64,000 nt of DNA. Source: Oscheius sp. JU75 (Eukaryota > Nematoda > Chromadorea > Rhabditida > Rhabditidae). The stretch spans positions 6,572,001 through 6,636,000 of the forward strand of contig JASJZC010000004.1 of the NCBI GenBank assembly GCA_037178855.1, written 5' to 3'. Below the pieces are notes generated by a model that was given only the letters and a program-made list of their open reading frames with translations, did no database searches and was not told the origin of the DNA. Of the stretch, positions 33,801 to 44,286 are shown piece after piece. A program made the position numbers and the translations under genes. How positions within the stretch are numbered: position 1 is the first letter of the stretch; each line of letters opens with the position of its first letter.

Positions 33801-34330
33801 TTACTAAAGCGCAGTGGTGTCCGTCTGTTTTCTGCCATGGTGTCCACAATTGCATATCAACACTAATATCCAAAAAAGTTTCATGTCAAGAGACAAGGGG
33901 ACAGGGCCAACAGTGGGGCAACTTCTGTTACTAGGAAAGCGGCGAAGCCGCCTGTTATCAATTTTAAGCCAGAACTAAATGAACTGCGAAGCTGCCGTCG
34001 GCAGCTGATAGTTTTTTTGAATTAAACAAGTCGCACCTTGGACTATACTGGTCCGGATTGAGTAACTTTTCCGTTTCAGTATGACTGCATCTAGGCAGGC
34101 GGCTGTGCTGCTCGTTACAAGCGCTAAAATGTCAACCTCTGTCACCGCAGCTCCTGGCAGGTTATGTCAACCTCTCTCAGCTTCTATTAGGTTACGTCAA
34201 ATTCTGACAGCTAAGGCCAAGCTCCATTTGCCTAGGTCAATCTTTGTCAGCTATACGAACCCCTGTCAGCTTATGTCAACAACCGCGGGACTCGGCGGGG
34301 GCTGCGCCCTACGAGCGAGGCGACGTACAG
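33060..34330. repeat. Repeat pair with GTCAGC/GTCAAC-type short tandem units
   Basis: Two blocks, about 33035-33265 and 34020-34300, share AACTTTTCCGTTTC, GCAAGCGCTAAAATG (GTTACAAGCG in the second) and AACCGCGG. Between these each has 10-11-bp units such as CTGTCAGC and TATGTCAAC. They look like copies of an uncharacterised element. No ORF of note. Confidence 0.6.
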
Positions 34331-34374
34331 ACAGACACGATAGCTCTTTAATAAAATAGATTACTTGTTTAAGT

Positions 34375-35510
34375 TGTCCGGTTGCCGTCAAAGTTTATTC
34401 GAAAATGATCCAAGTGAATACGGAGGAGGTAGAAATATTGCTTCAGGTAGGCTCTGTAATTATAATTAACAAACTGAGCCTAGCTTTCTTTGCATCGCAA
34501 CTATGTAGAATTTATTGGATTGTACACCGATGCAGGAATAGTGCAAGGAGCTGTCATGGAATACATGGGAGGTGGATCATTAGAAAGCGGTTGGTTTTAA
34601 TAATTTCTATATTTGTCTCATTGTCAGTTATTCACGGTCCGTCGATTTATGATACTAAACAAGTCATCAATTGGATGCTTGAAGCTGCAAAAGGAATTGC
34701 TTATCTTCACGAAAACAGTATACTCCACAGAGACATAAAACCTGCCAAGTTTGCTAACGCAACTTCTTCTAAATCCATTTTTAGTATTCTATTGAGTGCT
34801 CCTCTGTATTCTCTACATACTTTGAAAATATCAGACTTCGGCCATGCTCGGGATCTGAAAAACAACAAGCCACTGCGAAACCCGTAACATACTTTTTTGC
34901 GTAGTTCAATTTTCAGTGCCGGAACATGGCCATACATGGCACCTGAAGTATTAAAAAATGACACGCTGGAGGCGTCAAATTTAGCTTGCGCAACAGATGT
35001 CTTTTCACTTGGAATTACATTATGGGAACTTATTCATCGCAGAAAACCTGCAGATCCAAAAGATGCGGATTTTCTTTCACGAAAAAGAGGAACGAACGTT
35101 TCCAGGAAGTACTGGACAGAGAAAACTGTCATTCAAAAATGGAGGCTTGATTCGCTTGAACCTTTTCCTGAAGGTTATGAGTATTTCTCAAGGTGAGTGT
35201 GTACAAATACCAGTTAATGGTTTTTAGAATGTGGTGGGACCCGCCAGAACAGAGATTGACAATGTTTTATGTGTTGGAAATTTTGAAACGTAAGTGCATC
35301 TTATTTTTAGCCTGATTTATCTATATAGGATGGTACAAGGAAGAAACAAAATCAACATTTTCGAATAGAATCAGAAGTTTTGAAGAACGTGGAAGAGAGA
35401 AAATTATGGAAAAACAACAACAACAAACACGAGAAGAAAGAATACTGCAGGAAGAAATAAGAATACAAGAAAGAATACTGCAGGAAGAATGGGTCGAAAT
35501 TATTTCTTAA
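34375..35510 (+). CDS. Protein kinase K3, catalytic domain without a glycine-loop exon
   Basis: Short introns join an unbroken frame from about 34379 to the TAA at 35508. It covers the lysine motif VAVKVYSK, the helix NTEEVEILL, LSLHRNYVEFIGLY, MEYMGGGSLES, the catalytic loop HRDIKPAN, DFG in KISDFGHARDL, AGTWPYMAPEV, ATDVFSLGITLWEL and MWWDPPEQRL. A Gln/Glu-rich coiled tail follows (QQQQTREERILQEE). The catalytic lysine, HRD and DFG are all intact. It is tyrosine-kinase-like in style (Ser/Thr, MLK or TAK1 type) and a paralogue of K1. I find no exon for the glycine loop or a start codon upstream, only repeats, so it may be 5'-truncated. The given start is approximate. Confidence 0.75.
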
Positions 35511-38120
35511 AATAATGAACAAATTTAGGCTACTGAGGATCAAAATATAAAATCAGACGAGGCTGCATCGTCTATCACGGAGACAGTCAAACAACCATAC
35601 TGTAAATGAAATTCTGTGCAATGAAATTCTCCTTTCAGCTACAAGTATCTCTCTGTTAGTAGTATATGTATATAAGTGCACTTTAGTATCAATGAGCCGT
35701 AACGCTTTCGCTCGACCGTTCAAAAAAATTAAAGAACAACAAGTCAACATAGATTTATTTTTGTATTTTTGTCCTTGCAATTCAATTTAATTTATTACGG
35801 TATCAAAGTGTTCACGTGTCGTAGTTGCTGCTGTTTGCACTGGGCTGTATCTTCCCTAGCGACTCTTGTCCAATTCTGTCCTAGCTCGTTCGAGAAGTAG
35901 TCACGTATCTTTACAATTGGCAAAAGGCGTCTGTCTGCGAAACATGTCAACTCTAATAACACTTGACAATGCTTGTGGCCTTTTCTGTGTTATTCCAGAT
36001 TAGAGTTGACAAGGCAAGTTAGAAGAATCAAACAGTTCGAGTTACAAAACGAACGCTGACAGTGTGAGTCGCTTCGCCAGGAGCGTAAGCGACTGGTTGG
36101 TCTTATTGCTCCACTCAAGCCTTCGGGTTCATGTGTCTTCCGTCACCAATTTTCTGGCGAAATTTCATTTCCTCGTGGCCCATCTTTCTCATATATCCTT
36201 AGCTTTTGTCTTCTCCATTATCCATTCATTGGTCCGACGATCTAGCTCCTGCATGCAAGTGAAACTTGGACTCTAAAGGATAGCGACTGTAAGAAGCTGG
36301 TTGTTGCTCAAAGAAAGATGTTACGAAAAATGCTTGTTCTTACAGTTGGCACATTTCACATTGTATTGTAAACAATTTTGTCTTGACCAAATCGATACCC
36401 TATCTCATGCGGGAGGGTTCAATTTCATCAGCGTATGGCACTAGCGATCGATTGCAGCAGCAATTGATAGTACTAGCGTCCAGATGTTTGACTCGCACAA
36501 GAAAGCTATACTAGTACAGAAAAGTTACTCAATACGGCGCAGCTTGTGTATCTTCAAGCACCCTTCCTCCTCATCAGTATCATAGGTGATAGGCTCACAC
36601 GGGAAAAAAGAATTCCTTTCGAGTGTTTCGAGAAACTTAGATTCAAGGTTTTGAACGTTGTTGTTCCGAAAGAAAATAGAACACTGATCTAAAACATCTA
36701 CTCAACACTAAAACAAGTCTATGCGCTTACTTGTTTATCTCAGTCAAAGGCTTCTTCCCATTCCTGTCAGAGGCTAGTAGCAGTGGCTTGTCGGCGTACT
36801 TCACAGTGATCTTACGAGCCCTCGACGAAACTCTGCCTATAGAATTAGTTTGTCAATGTTGGTTTTCTTTCGGCTATAGCATCATTCCTTCGTCCAGCAT
36901 TCCATCTTCGGCAGCCCGCAACGCTCAATACTATGCTCACAGAGGAAAGACAAGATCAAGCAAGGATCTGGAACAGGCTACGTAACCTCGTTAGCAGTTT
37001 ATGAAAGTTAGTGAAAGAGGGTGTAACCTCCATAAACAAGAACAAGCAGAAGATTTAAAAGGAATCTTTATTTCGAGGAATGCTGTGGGGTTAATTTTTC
37101 AAAGAGGGAACAGAATAGTGTCGACCACCTTCCTGTGGTATACGTCTGTCGCTCCCGACCTTTTGGCTAGATTTCCTGCCTCCAGGAGGAAGATCCATTG
37201 ACTCCAGTGTGCCCTACGAACAACGTCTTCGTGCAATTAACGAGTCTTTCTTGACTTGATTGATAGCCTGAATTCTGTCCGTTTGTACTACAACTACTTT
37301 TACTCGTGTTCTCGTTTGTGTCAGATTATGTTTTTCTCGAAGATGAGCGGTTCCAGTTGGAACCCTTCACAAGCCTGTTTGCTGGATTCTTTGCTCTATT
37401 CATCCTTCTGTTTCACGATTGAACCGGCGGATTTCGCTGGTCAGAGGGCCAGTAATGTCAGAGTGATCCAGATTTAGCAGGACTCCGCCAGAAATGCACG
37501 ACAGAATTTTATCTTTCACTTAAGCAGCTTGAGACCCAGAAAGCAGGCAGGATACGACGCCGATGGTGAGCAGCAGACTGCGTTGGTACACGATGAAACC
37601 TTAAGCCTAAGCCTAGACATAACCAGCTTGCGGAGTGATGTTGACCTCTCCATCAGCATCGTGACGAGCAATCTCAGCCCGGTGGATTAGTGTCAAAAAA
37701 TACTTCAAAATTATGTTAATCACACACTTTTTTCCTGAGAGGGTCGAAAGAAGACAGAAAAAGAAAAGCAAGCAGACAAGAGTTAAACTAGAAAAAGTTA
37801 TCTGACTAATCACCATTTTGTAGAACAAATCTCCTTTCCAAATTTCGCTTCACTAGTGTCTATTACTGAAACAGTTCAGTTGTATTTGTTCCTTGCCTTG
37901 AGAACCTTGAGAAGTTTTCCACAAAGACATTTGTATGCTTTCCAAGTTACTTGACCTGTTTGTAGACTTTTCTGTCAAGCGTTATCCCAGATTAGATGCG
38001 ACAAGACGAGTTTAAAGAGTCAAACAGTTCCAAAGAGTACTGGGTCGCTCCACCAGGGGCGTAAGCGACTGGTATAGAGATAAAACTACACTGATCATGG
38101 CAAAAAAGCAAATAGAACAG
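35511..38120. other. Repeat-rich region with no firmly supported gene
   Basis: The stretch holds two copies of a dispersed repeat (about 35880-36100 and 37860-38080). A possible minus-strand exon at 36845-36727 reads RVSSRARKITVKYADKPLLL...LTEINK, followed by a donor-like GTAAGC. I could not connect that exon in frame to neighbours, so it may be a gene relic. Confidence 0.4.
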
Positions 38121-40740
38121 TTATGATTGAGCGAGTAAAAGATGTACAACGTAGGGGAAGTCGCCCAGCTGCTTGCTTGCTGACAAGTTCTCTTTGGAAC
38201 TCTTTTCTCGGAGAGCTGTAGCCATCACTCCTAGATTTCCTTGGAGTTGAGCCAAGACTCTTGCAACTGTCTCCTCTGGATTGAAGACGGCCTAGTGTTT
38301 TTGTGTGTATTTCAAGTACCAGTCTTACCTGATAGCATTTGGCTCCAACGGTCACTCGAACTAGGACATATCGTAGGTTCCGGGGAACTTTGTCCAGACT
38401 CGGTCGACGGGCACGCAGCTCTTTTATTGGAAGGCGGTGAATAGAGTCGTAGTGCTCCTGGAAAACGAGCTTTGTACCAACTTCGGTACTACTAAGCCTT
38501 TAGGGCCCCAAATTCTTTCCTCTTCTTCGAGAACCGACTTCAAATCATCTCTAAACGCTTACTAGATACTTTCTGCAGCATTTACACTTCATTTGATCAC
38601 GCTTGATTTTGCCAGAATGCATATTATGTCACTCAGAAAAAAGTATGTCTATATATATTTATTTCCCCAGGCAAAGTGCCACTACGTAGCAGATCCCCAG
38701 CCAGTTTTGCCGTTTACTCATGCGCCTTTTCTCATTGTGAGTCTCTAAAAGTGTACCTTTGGAATCGGTTTCGGAAGAAATTAGAAGAAGAAAAAGGGCC
38801 CTAAAGGTTTGATAGTACCCCAACTTCTAAGCGATTCGACTGCAGCGAACAAGTTGAAAATCTTACATGTGTTTTTTTACAGAAGAAAGACGGGGGCAAG
38901 TATTCGTTCTCCACAGTTTCGAGAGATGCTGCATCGACTTCCATAAAATTGCTGCAGAGATGCAACTGCATGTCCTGATCCTTCAGTTCCGCAACAGTTT
39001 TGTGAAGTTCTTTGATGTAACTGGACTGAATGGAATCAAGTGTTATTGACAAAAAGTTATTGGCTCCTTCAGTCTGTAATGGAGGTATATCTACTAGGAT
39101 CAAAACCTCAGACCGTAGAGTAGTAGCCACATTCCAAAAGGAGGTGTTCAGCATGACGCAGCGATAGTATTGCTCTGACGACATCAAACTCCTTGTTTAG
39201 TTGTAGCTTTTGAAGACTCTTATTGGATCCATCAGTATTATTCAATTTGTTGAGCAGGCTGAATTATGTTTCAGAATTAGAGAGGCATCTTTACCCTATT
39301 AGTTTCGTGAACGGATGTTTAGATCCCTCTGGACCAAACGACGCTCCCTTCACATTATTGCAAATCAGGAAGGCACAAGCAGCTGCAGCACCTTCTGATC
39401 TATCCTTAAAACATAACAATTACCTTGATGTAGACAAGATAGTGCCTGTTTCATGTGTCCCTCTTTGATTTCCTGGAAATGCGGTGAAGAAGTGTTACAG
39501 CGCCATTTGGTCCACGGAGAATAGTAAGAGACTTCCCCGATGGCGTACTTGACTTCAACAATCGAGATTTCCGGTTTGTTGGTAGGTTGGAATGACCTCA
39601 CCTGAAAATTTTCAGTCTTCCAAAAGCTATGATTTTGGTATTCTAAAAGGTCTTACCACTACAGGCGGACTTTTTGCTTTTTTGCGACGCTGTTCCTGGT
39701 CGTAGAGCCATTGCTTGTACTGTTTTTTTTGGGCATCAGCCTGGAGAAGACGGGCTTTCAGAGCGGTGATTTTGGCTGAAAGGAACAGTTGCGTTGTTTC
39801 CCAAATGCCTACATTTCAAATTGCCCTCCATAACGGTGTAACCTTTCCATGATGAGGGTAACTGATTCTCAGCTATGGACAGAAGAAGGTCGCTGGCTAC
39901 GATGACCAATTTGTGGTGCATCCTCTAAACACTCGGCAAATGACCCTCTTTAGAGAAATCTCACCCTTCTCACAGTCACATCCACTTTTTTGTACTGGCT
40001 CACTCCATAGATGATCTTTTCCAGCTCATCCTGATCGATCTCGCCCAAATTATAACCATAATTCACTTGCACATCAGTATGGGTCACACCGCTGACAGAA
40101 GCGAGATTCAGGAGCAAACAATAAAGCTGTAGACTCAAGTTAATCATTATATCTTCCAGTTGTCGTCTAAAAACAAATTGGTTCTATTGGGAACCGCTAC
40201 ACACGAGTTGCTCTTTTCGTTTGTTTTCGGCAGAAATTGGAGCATTTTTCCGGCTCTGCGAATCAGTTTTAGGAAGACATTACTGCATCGTAGAGAGGGA
40301 CCAGGCACTCTGGAAACTTTGCTATTAAGACCTATACAAGATTTCTGTTGCTACAACATTATAGTGTCATTTAACTTACTGATTAGTGGCCTCGATTTGA
40401 AAATTGCCGTTCATTCGGTTAGATGCTAGCAAAGAAACAGGGTCCTCTGGACAAACCAAGATTTAGTGACTAGAGACTCAAGACTGCAGAAGAAAAGCCT
40501 GACAAAAGGCCTTTTGTGACTGTTAACGTCTTAAGATTTTTTTTTGAAAATCATTCGCTTACGCTCCTGGTGGAGCGATCCAGAGCACTTTTTGGATTTT
40601 GAACAGTTTTGCTTTCTTCCAACTCATCTTGTTAACCCTTATCTTGGATAACGCTTGACAAAAATTCCACACATATTTGTCAAGTGTTATCTCAGATTAT
40701 AGTTGACATGTGTAACAGACGCCTCTTGCAATTTAAAGGT
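35880..40740. repeat. Dispersed repeat with GTCGCT...AGCGAC hairpin, three copies
   Basis: Copies lie at about 35880-36100, about 37860-38080 and, inverted, about 40550-40740. They share TTGTCAAGTGTTAT-like and CAGATTAGAGTTGACAAG-like segments, TCAAACAGTTC, and a terminal hairpin of the form GTCGCT(T/C)C(G/A)CCAGG(A/G)GCGTAAGCGAC. This looks like a small non-autonomous element family. The span given covers all three copies and the unique sequence between them. Confidence 0.65.
38121..40147 (-). CDS. Unknown multi-exon protein (about 420 aa)
   Basis: The gene starts at ATG 40147 (MINLSLQLYCLLLNLASVSG) and stops at 38121. Exons joined by eye: the first to about 39962, then RMHHKLVIVASDLLL, a coiled segment (KITALKARLLQADAQKK), SYYSPWTKWRCNTSSPHF, EFDVVRAILSLRHAEHLL, TEGANNFLSITLDSIQSSY, YDLKSVLEEEERIWGPKGL, EHYDSIHRLPIKELRARRPS (38457-38329) and AVFNPEETVARVLAQLQGNL (38291-38121). 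Most introns are 35-45 nt and in phase. The junction from FF to YDLK spans about 360 nt and is the least certain. The N terminus is hydrophobic but its helical pattern may be cytosolic. It is mainly helical; no family recognised. Confidence 0.6.
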
Positions 40741-41012
40741 AGGATAACAGGGATGAGGACAGGCCTGTTGGAAAAATACCAAAACACTGACTTCACATGG
40801 AAAAGGCAGAGTGAGTCGAGCTTAAAAGGATAGGATAAGAACTGAGAGGACGTGACAGAAGTAAAGTAAAAAACAGTTTTCTTTCGAGATGAACCCAGAG
40901 CTCTTCTGGATCAAGTCATTGCTGCTAGGCTGAGAAGACAAGGCGCAAGCTCTTGAGAAAGACGTTACAGATTTTTTGTTTCCTCTCAGTTTCATAGATA
41001 TAGAGGAAATCC
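40148..41012. other. Intergenic, contains one inverted copy of the dispersed hairpin repeat
   Basis: Apart from the repeat copy at about 40550-40740, I see AT-rich sequence without a supported exon. Confidence 0.5.
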
Positions 41013-43686
41013 CTACTTATCAGCAAAGAACTCCTCCTCCTCCCGATTTTTCCGGTAGAAGATTGCCAGCATCAGGTTAACCAGGTCACAACCGCGGCTG
41101 AGAATGAGCTTGTGAACTTGTGAGTCGGCAATTTCTTCATCCCTTACAGTCTTCTCTAATGCTTCAACTATAAACTGGCGTTTTCTATAAGATAATAGAC
41201 TTACCTGAATCTTTGAACTGTGCGATAATACATTCTAATAGATCCATTCGACGTGCAACGTAGAAGTTCTCCGAATAGTTTGTGTCGTCGTTTTCCTCTT
41301 CCAAGAAAGTGCGTAGCGATACAAGGAGAGACTGAACAGAACCATAGAGTGGGGTTTTAGCAGCTCCCTACCTCAGTCTCGCGTGTTTTGTGAGCCTTCT
41401 CGCAAAAATACGGTATCAGTTTTCCAACAACATTGCTTTCCAGGCAACGCAGCCCCGTGTAGGTCCATCTCTCAGCGAGATCCAGACGCTTTTTGTCAAA
41501 GTCAGAGAGACAGTGTACCTGTGATGAGAACCTCTATATTTTTTGAGTCTAACTAACTCACATTTGAGCCATTCTTCTTCGACTCTTTCGGTCCACATTT
41601 GTCGTCCACGAAGCTCTTCATCTCCCTCGTCTTTCTGTGACTGTACTCAGCATGACGCAGCTGACAGAGTAGTCGTAAGGCGCGTGGAAATAGGTCAGTC
41701 GACTCGTCGGGTAAAACATAGTTCTCAATCACGAACTCTAGCAAGTTGACATCGTTGAACAGGGAGAGGCAAAGTGAACGCGAGTCAATAGCCAGTCCTG
41801 GAAATTTGGGTAGTACATTATGACTATATTTCAACAAGACAGAAACAGAGAGACAGAGAGACAGCGAAACAGGCCCAGTACCTGTAACATGTTGCCACAT
41901 CAGAAGACGCAGTTTTCCTATATCAGACACACTGTCATGAAGAGTCGTTCGTAGAGAGGGAGTCTTGACGATAGTTTGTGCGAAATGCATGGCTGAAAAC
42001 TATTATTTTGGAGTTAGAAATGCAACTCACCTATTGCATGGTATAGAATCTCAAAGCTCCGAGTACTCAGCGCCCCGATAACCATCTCATGGTTTTTTCT
42101 TCTCACTTCTTCTGACTCGAACGGCTTCTTAGAGTATTCACTCTTTTCGAACCACGCTCTTGGCTGTTTCATGAACTGTTCGTGCTTTATTGGTGCAGTC
42201 GCTGGGTGACGAGCAGTTAGCTGAAAGGAAAAGTATATCTCGCCCAGTTTTTAAGTTGAGATTGGAGAATGCTCGATTTTCACTTACCATTACAAGATCT
42301 TCAATGTCATCTGTACAGTCCTTTTCAAAATCGAAAAGGATTTGATCGACGGCAATATCAGAGAAGTAATCCTCACTGAAAGTTAGTTACTGAGTTGTCT
42401 CCTTTGAGTTTGTTACCAGTGCCCTCCTTTCTCAGGTACACATCGAGAAGCATCCGTGTCGGTTATTTCTTCAAGGTACAACAACATTTTTCTGCAAGGG
42501 ATTGGCTAACGCATTCGAGAAGAAAACTCACAAGTATGACTTTCTATAAAAGTCTCCACAGAATTCCCTGCGATCCAGATGATCTTTCGCTGCAGTCCAA
42601 AAGTCGAACTCCATAGTCAGAATGCGAAAACCGTTGTGGGCGAGGCAGTACAGAATGTACCAGCAGTCACTAAATGAATCTCAGTAAGAATTAAAACATG
42701 TCTTACTCAAAATAACTGTAGATTTCTTCTCGTTTGAGAATTGCCATCAGACCAAGTTCGAAGAACATCATCTTTAAGGCGGCTACTTCAATGACTGACG
42801 AGATTTTGCCTTTGAGCAATAGAGCCATTCCTTCCAAGCCGAGAGCAACGCCCTGCTCCTTCATCTGAACATCGGGTAGTACTAAAGCACCACGTAGGAT
42901 GATGTCGGCCATCTTGAGCACGGATTCAATGAACAGTTCTGGGGTCTGCTCCTCCTTAGGCTTCTTCTTGTACTCTTCGCCCTTCGCCTTCATGACGTCA
43001 CTGTATGCCTTGACCTTGTTGCTCAAAGCATCGTTTTTCGCCTTGTTCAGGTAGTGATTGACTCGATCGAACCAGTTCTGAAAAATTGTTTTGATAAGCG
43101 GATTCGACAGAGCATACCTTCGCCCCGCAATCTTCATTTCCTGCCTCCTTCGCATTGGCTTCTCCGCTGATCTTTGCGGTCGTCGCTTCCAAACATTTCG
43201 ATTCCTTGAGCTCGGTCCAGTAGGTCTTAGCTTGATCATAAAATTGATCATTGGTCTAAATTCTAGGGGGTAGGTAACCTCAAATCTCTTTTAATACCAC
43301 TGGGAAGATGTCCTTCGACTTGCAAACGAGATCAGCGATGTTCCCGATTTGTCTGAAGTTTAATTGTTTGTGAAAGGTGAAAGCTGTACTCACTGCTGAT
43401 ATTCGTTGAAGTCAGCTATGCTTTCGTTAATTTCGCCCTTTTTAAGAAGTTTGACCATGGTTTCGTGCCAATCGATCACGCGCTCGAACCATATGTCTTC
43501 TTCACTTTTTTGCATCTCCGTACCGTCTATCTGCAATTGCAAATCGGCTAGGCATTACCCTACACTCACATGGACAAGCTTGAGTTTTTCAGTCAAATAC
43601 TTCTCCACATGGGAACAGTACGTAAGATTTTGCTCGTTTTCAGAGTGCACACGAAGTATCACGTGCAATTTTCGTGATGCTAGACC
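41013..43686 (-). CDS. Large unknown helical protein, 14 exons, 5' end adjoining a gypsy element
   Basis: Exons run from 43686 to the TAG at 41013: 43686-43570, 43530-43394, 43352-43301, 43255-43118, 43077-42707, 42669-42532, about 42491-42416, then seven more to 41013. All join in one frame with GT-AG introns, most 35-60 nt. Recognisable stretches are SRKLHVILRVHSENEQNL, NWFDRVNHYLNKAKNDAL, GVALGLEGMALLLKGK, FRILTMEFDFWTAAKDHL, LAIDSRSLCLSLFNDVNLL and SRGCDLVNLMLAIFYRK. The whole reads as an all-helical repeat-like (HEAT/ARM-style) protein of roughly 650 residues. I cannot name a family. No start codon precedes the first exon: at 43687 the sequence becomes the 3' end of a gypsy pol frame. 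The true 5' exons are displaced, lost or replaced. Confidence 0.68.
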
Positions 43687-44286
43687 CTAAAGATGAGCTG
43701 TTGGCAGTTTTATTGAAAAGAGTGGAACTGGTACAGGAATCTCGAAGGTGTCACACATCTCGACGAGAAATTCGTCATCTGGGGCCAGAGAGCGAAGACG
43801 CATCTGGTTTGCGTGAAGATGACAGGAATGACCATCCACTTCGACACGGTAGTTGACACGACCAAGAACTTCCGAAACGACTCCTGTAACCCACGAAACA
43901 TTATTTGAGGCATACCTTTTAACCCATACAGGGTCTCCGAGTCCGAAAGAACGCTGCCGGGCACCAGTCCGACCATCGAACTGAGCCTTCATCCTAGAGT
44001 TCTTCTCCGAATCGACGACAGGCGTCGTGGGCGCGAGCAGCGACAGAGTAGACCTCATCTTACGACCCAAGTACACTTCCGAGGGGCTCAGATTACCTAA
44101 ATTTCCACAAGGGGTGGAACGATAAGCTTGAAGGAAACGATTAACGAGAGCCAAAGACACTCTCTCCTCCCCCTGGAGCTTTTGGAGTCCGCGTTTGAGA
44201 GAGTCTACGAACCTCTCCGCCCTACCATTTGACTGAGGATGGTAGGGGGCCGTTCTTATGTGCTCGATTCCGTTTCTGTCGCACAT
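43687..44286 (-). pseudogene. Gypsy integrase C-terminal portion (after the frameshift)
   Basis: The second minus-strand frame carries the last part of the integrase core (HPQSNGRAERFVDSLKRGL) and a GPY/F-like C-terminal domain (WVTGVVSEVLGRVNYRV). It ends at TAG 43689-43687. The same TAG is the presumptive splice acceptor of the adjacent host gene. Confidence 0.8.

Noticed and set aside
43256-43690. A 3' LTR of the gypsy element
   Set aside because: I found no match to the candidate 5' LTR (47852-48056) here; the sequence is host exon and intron.
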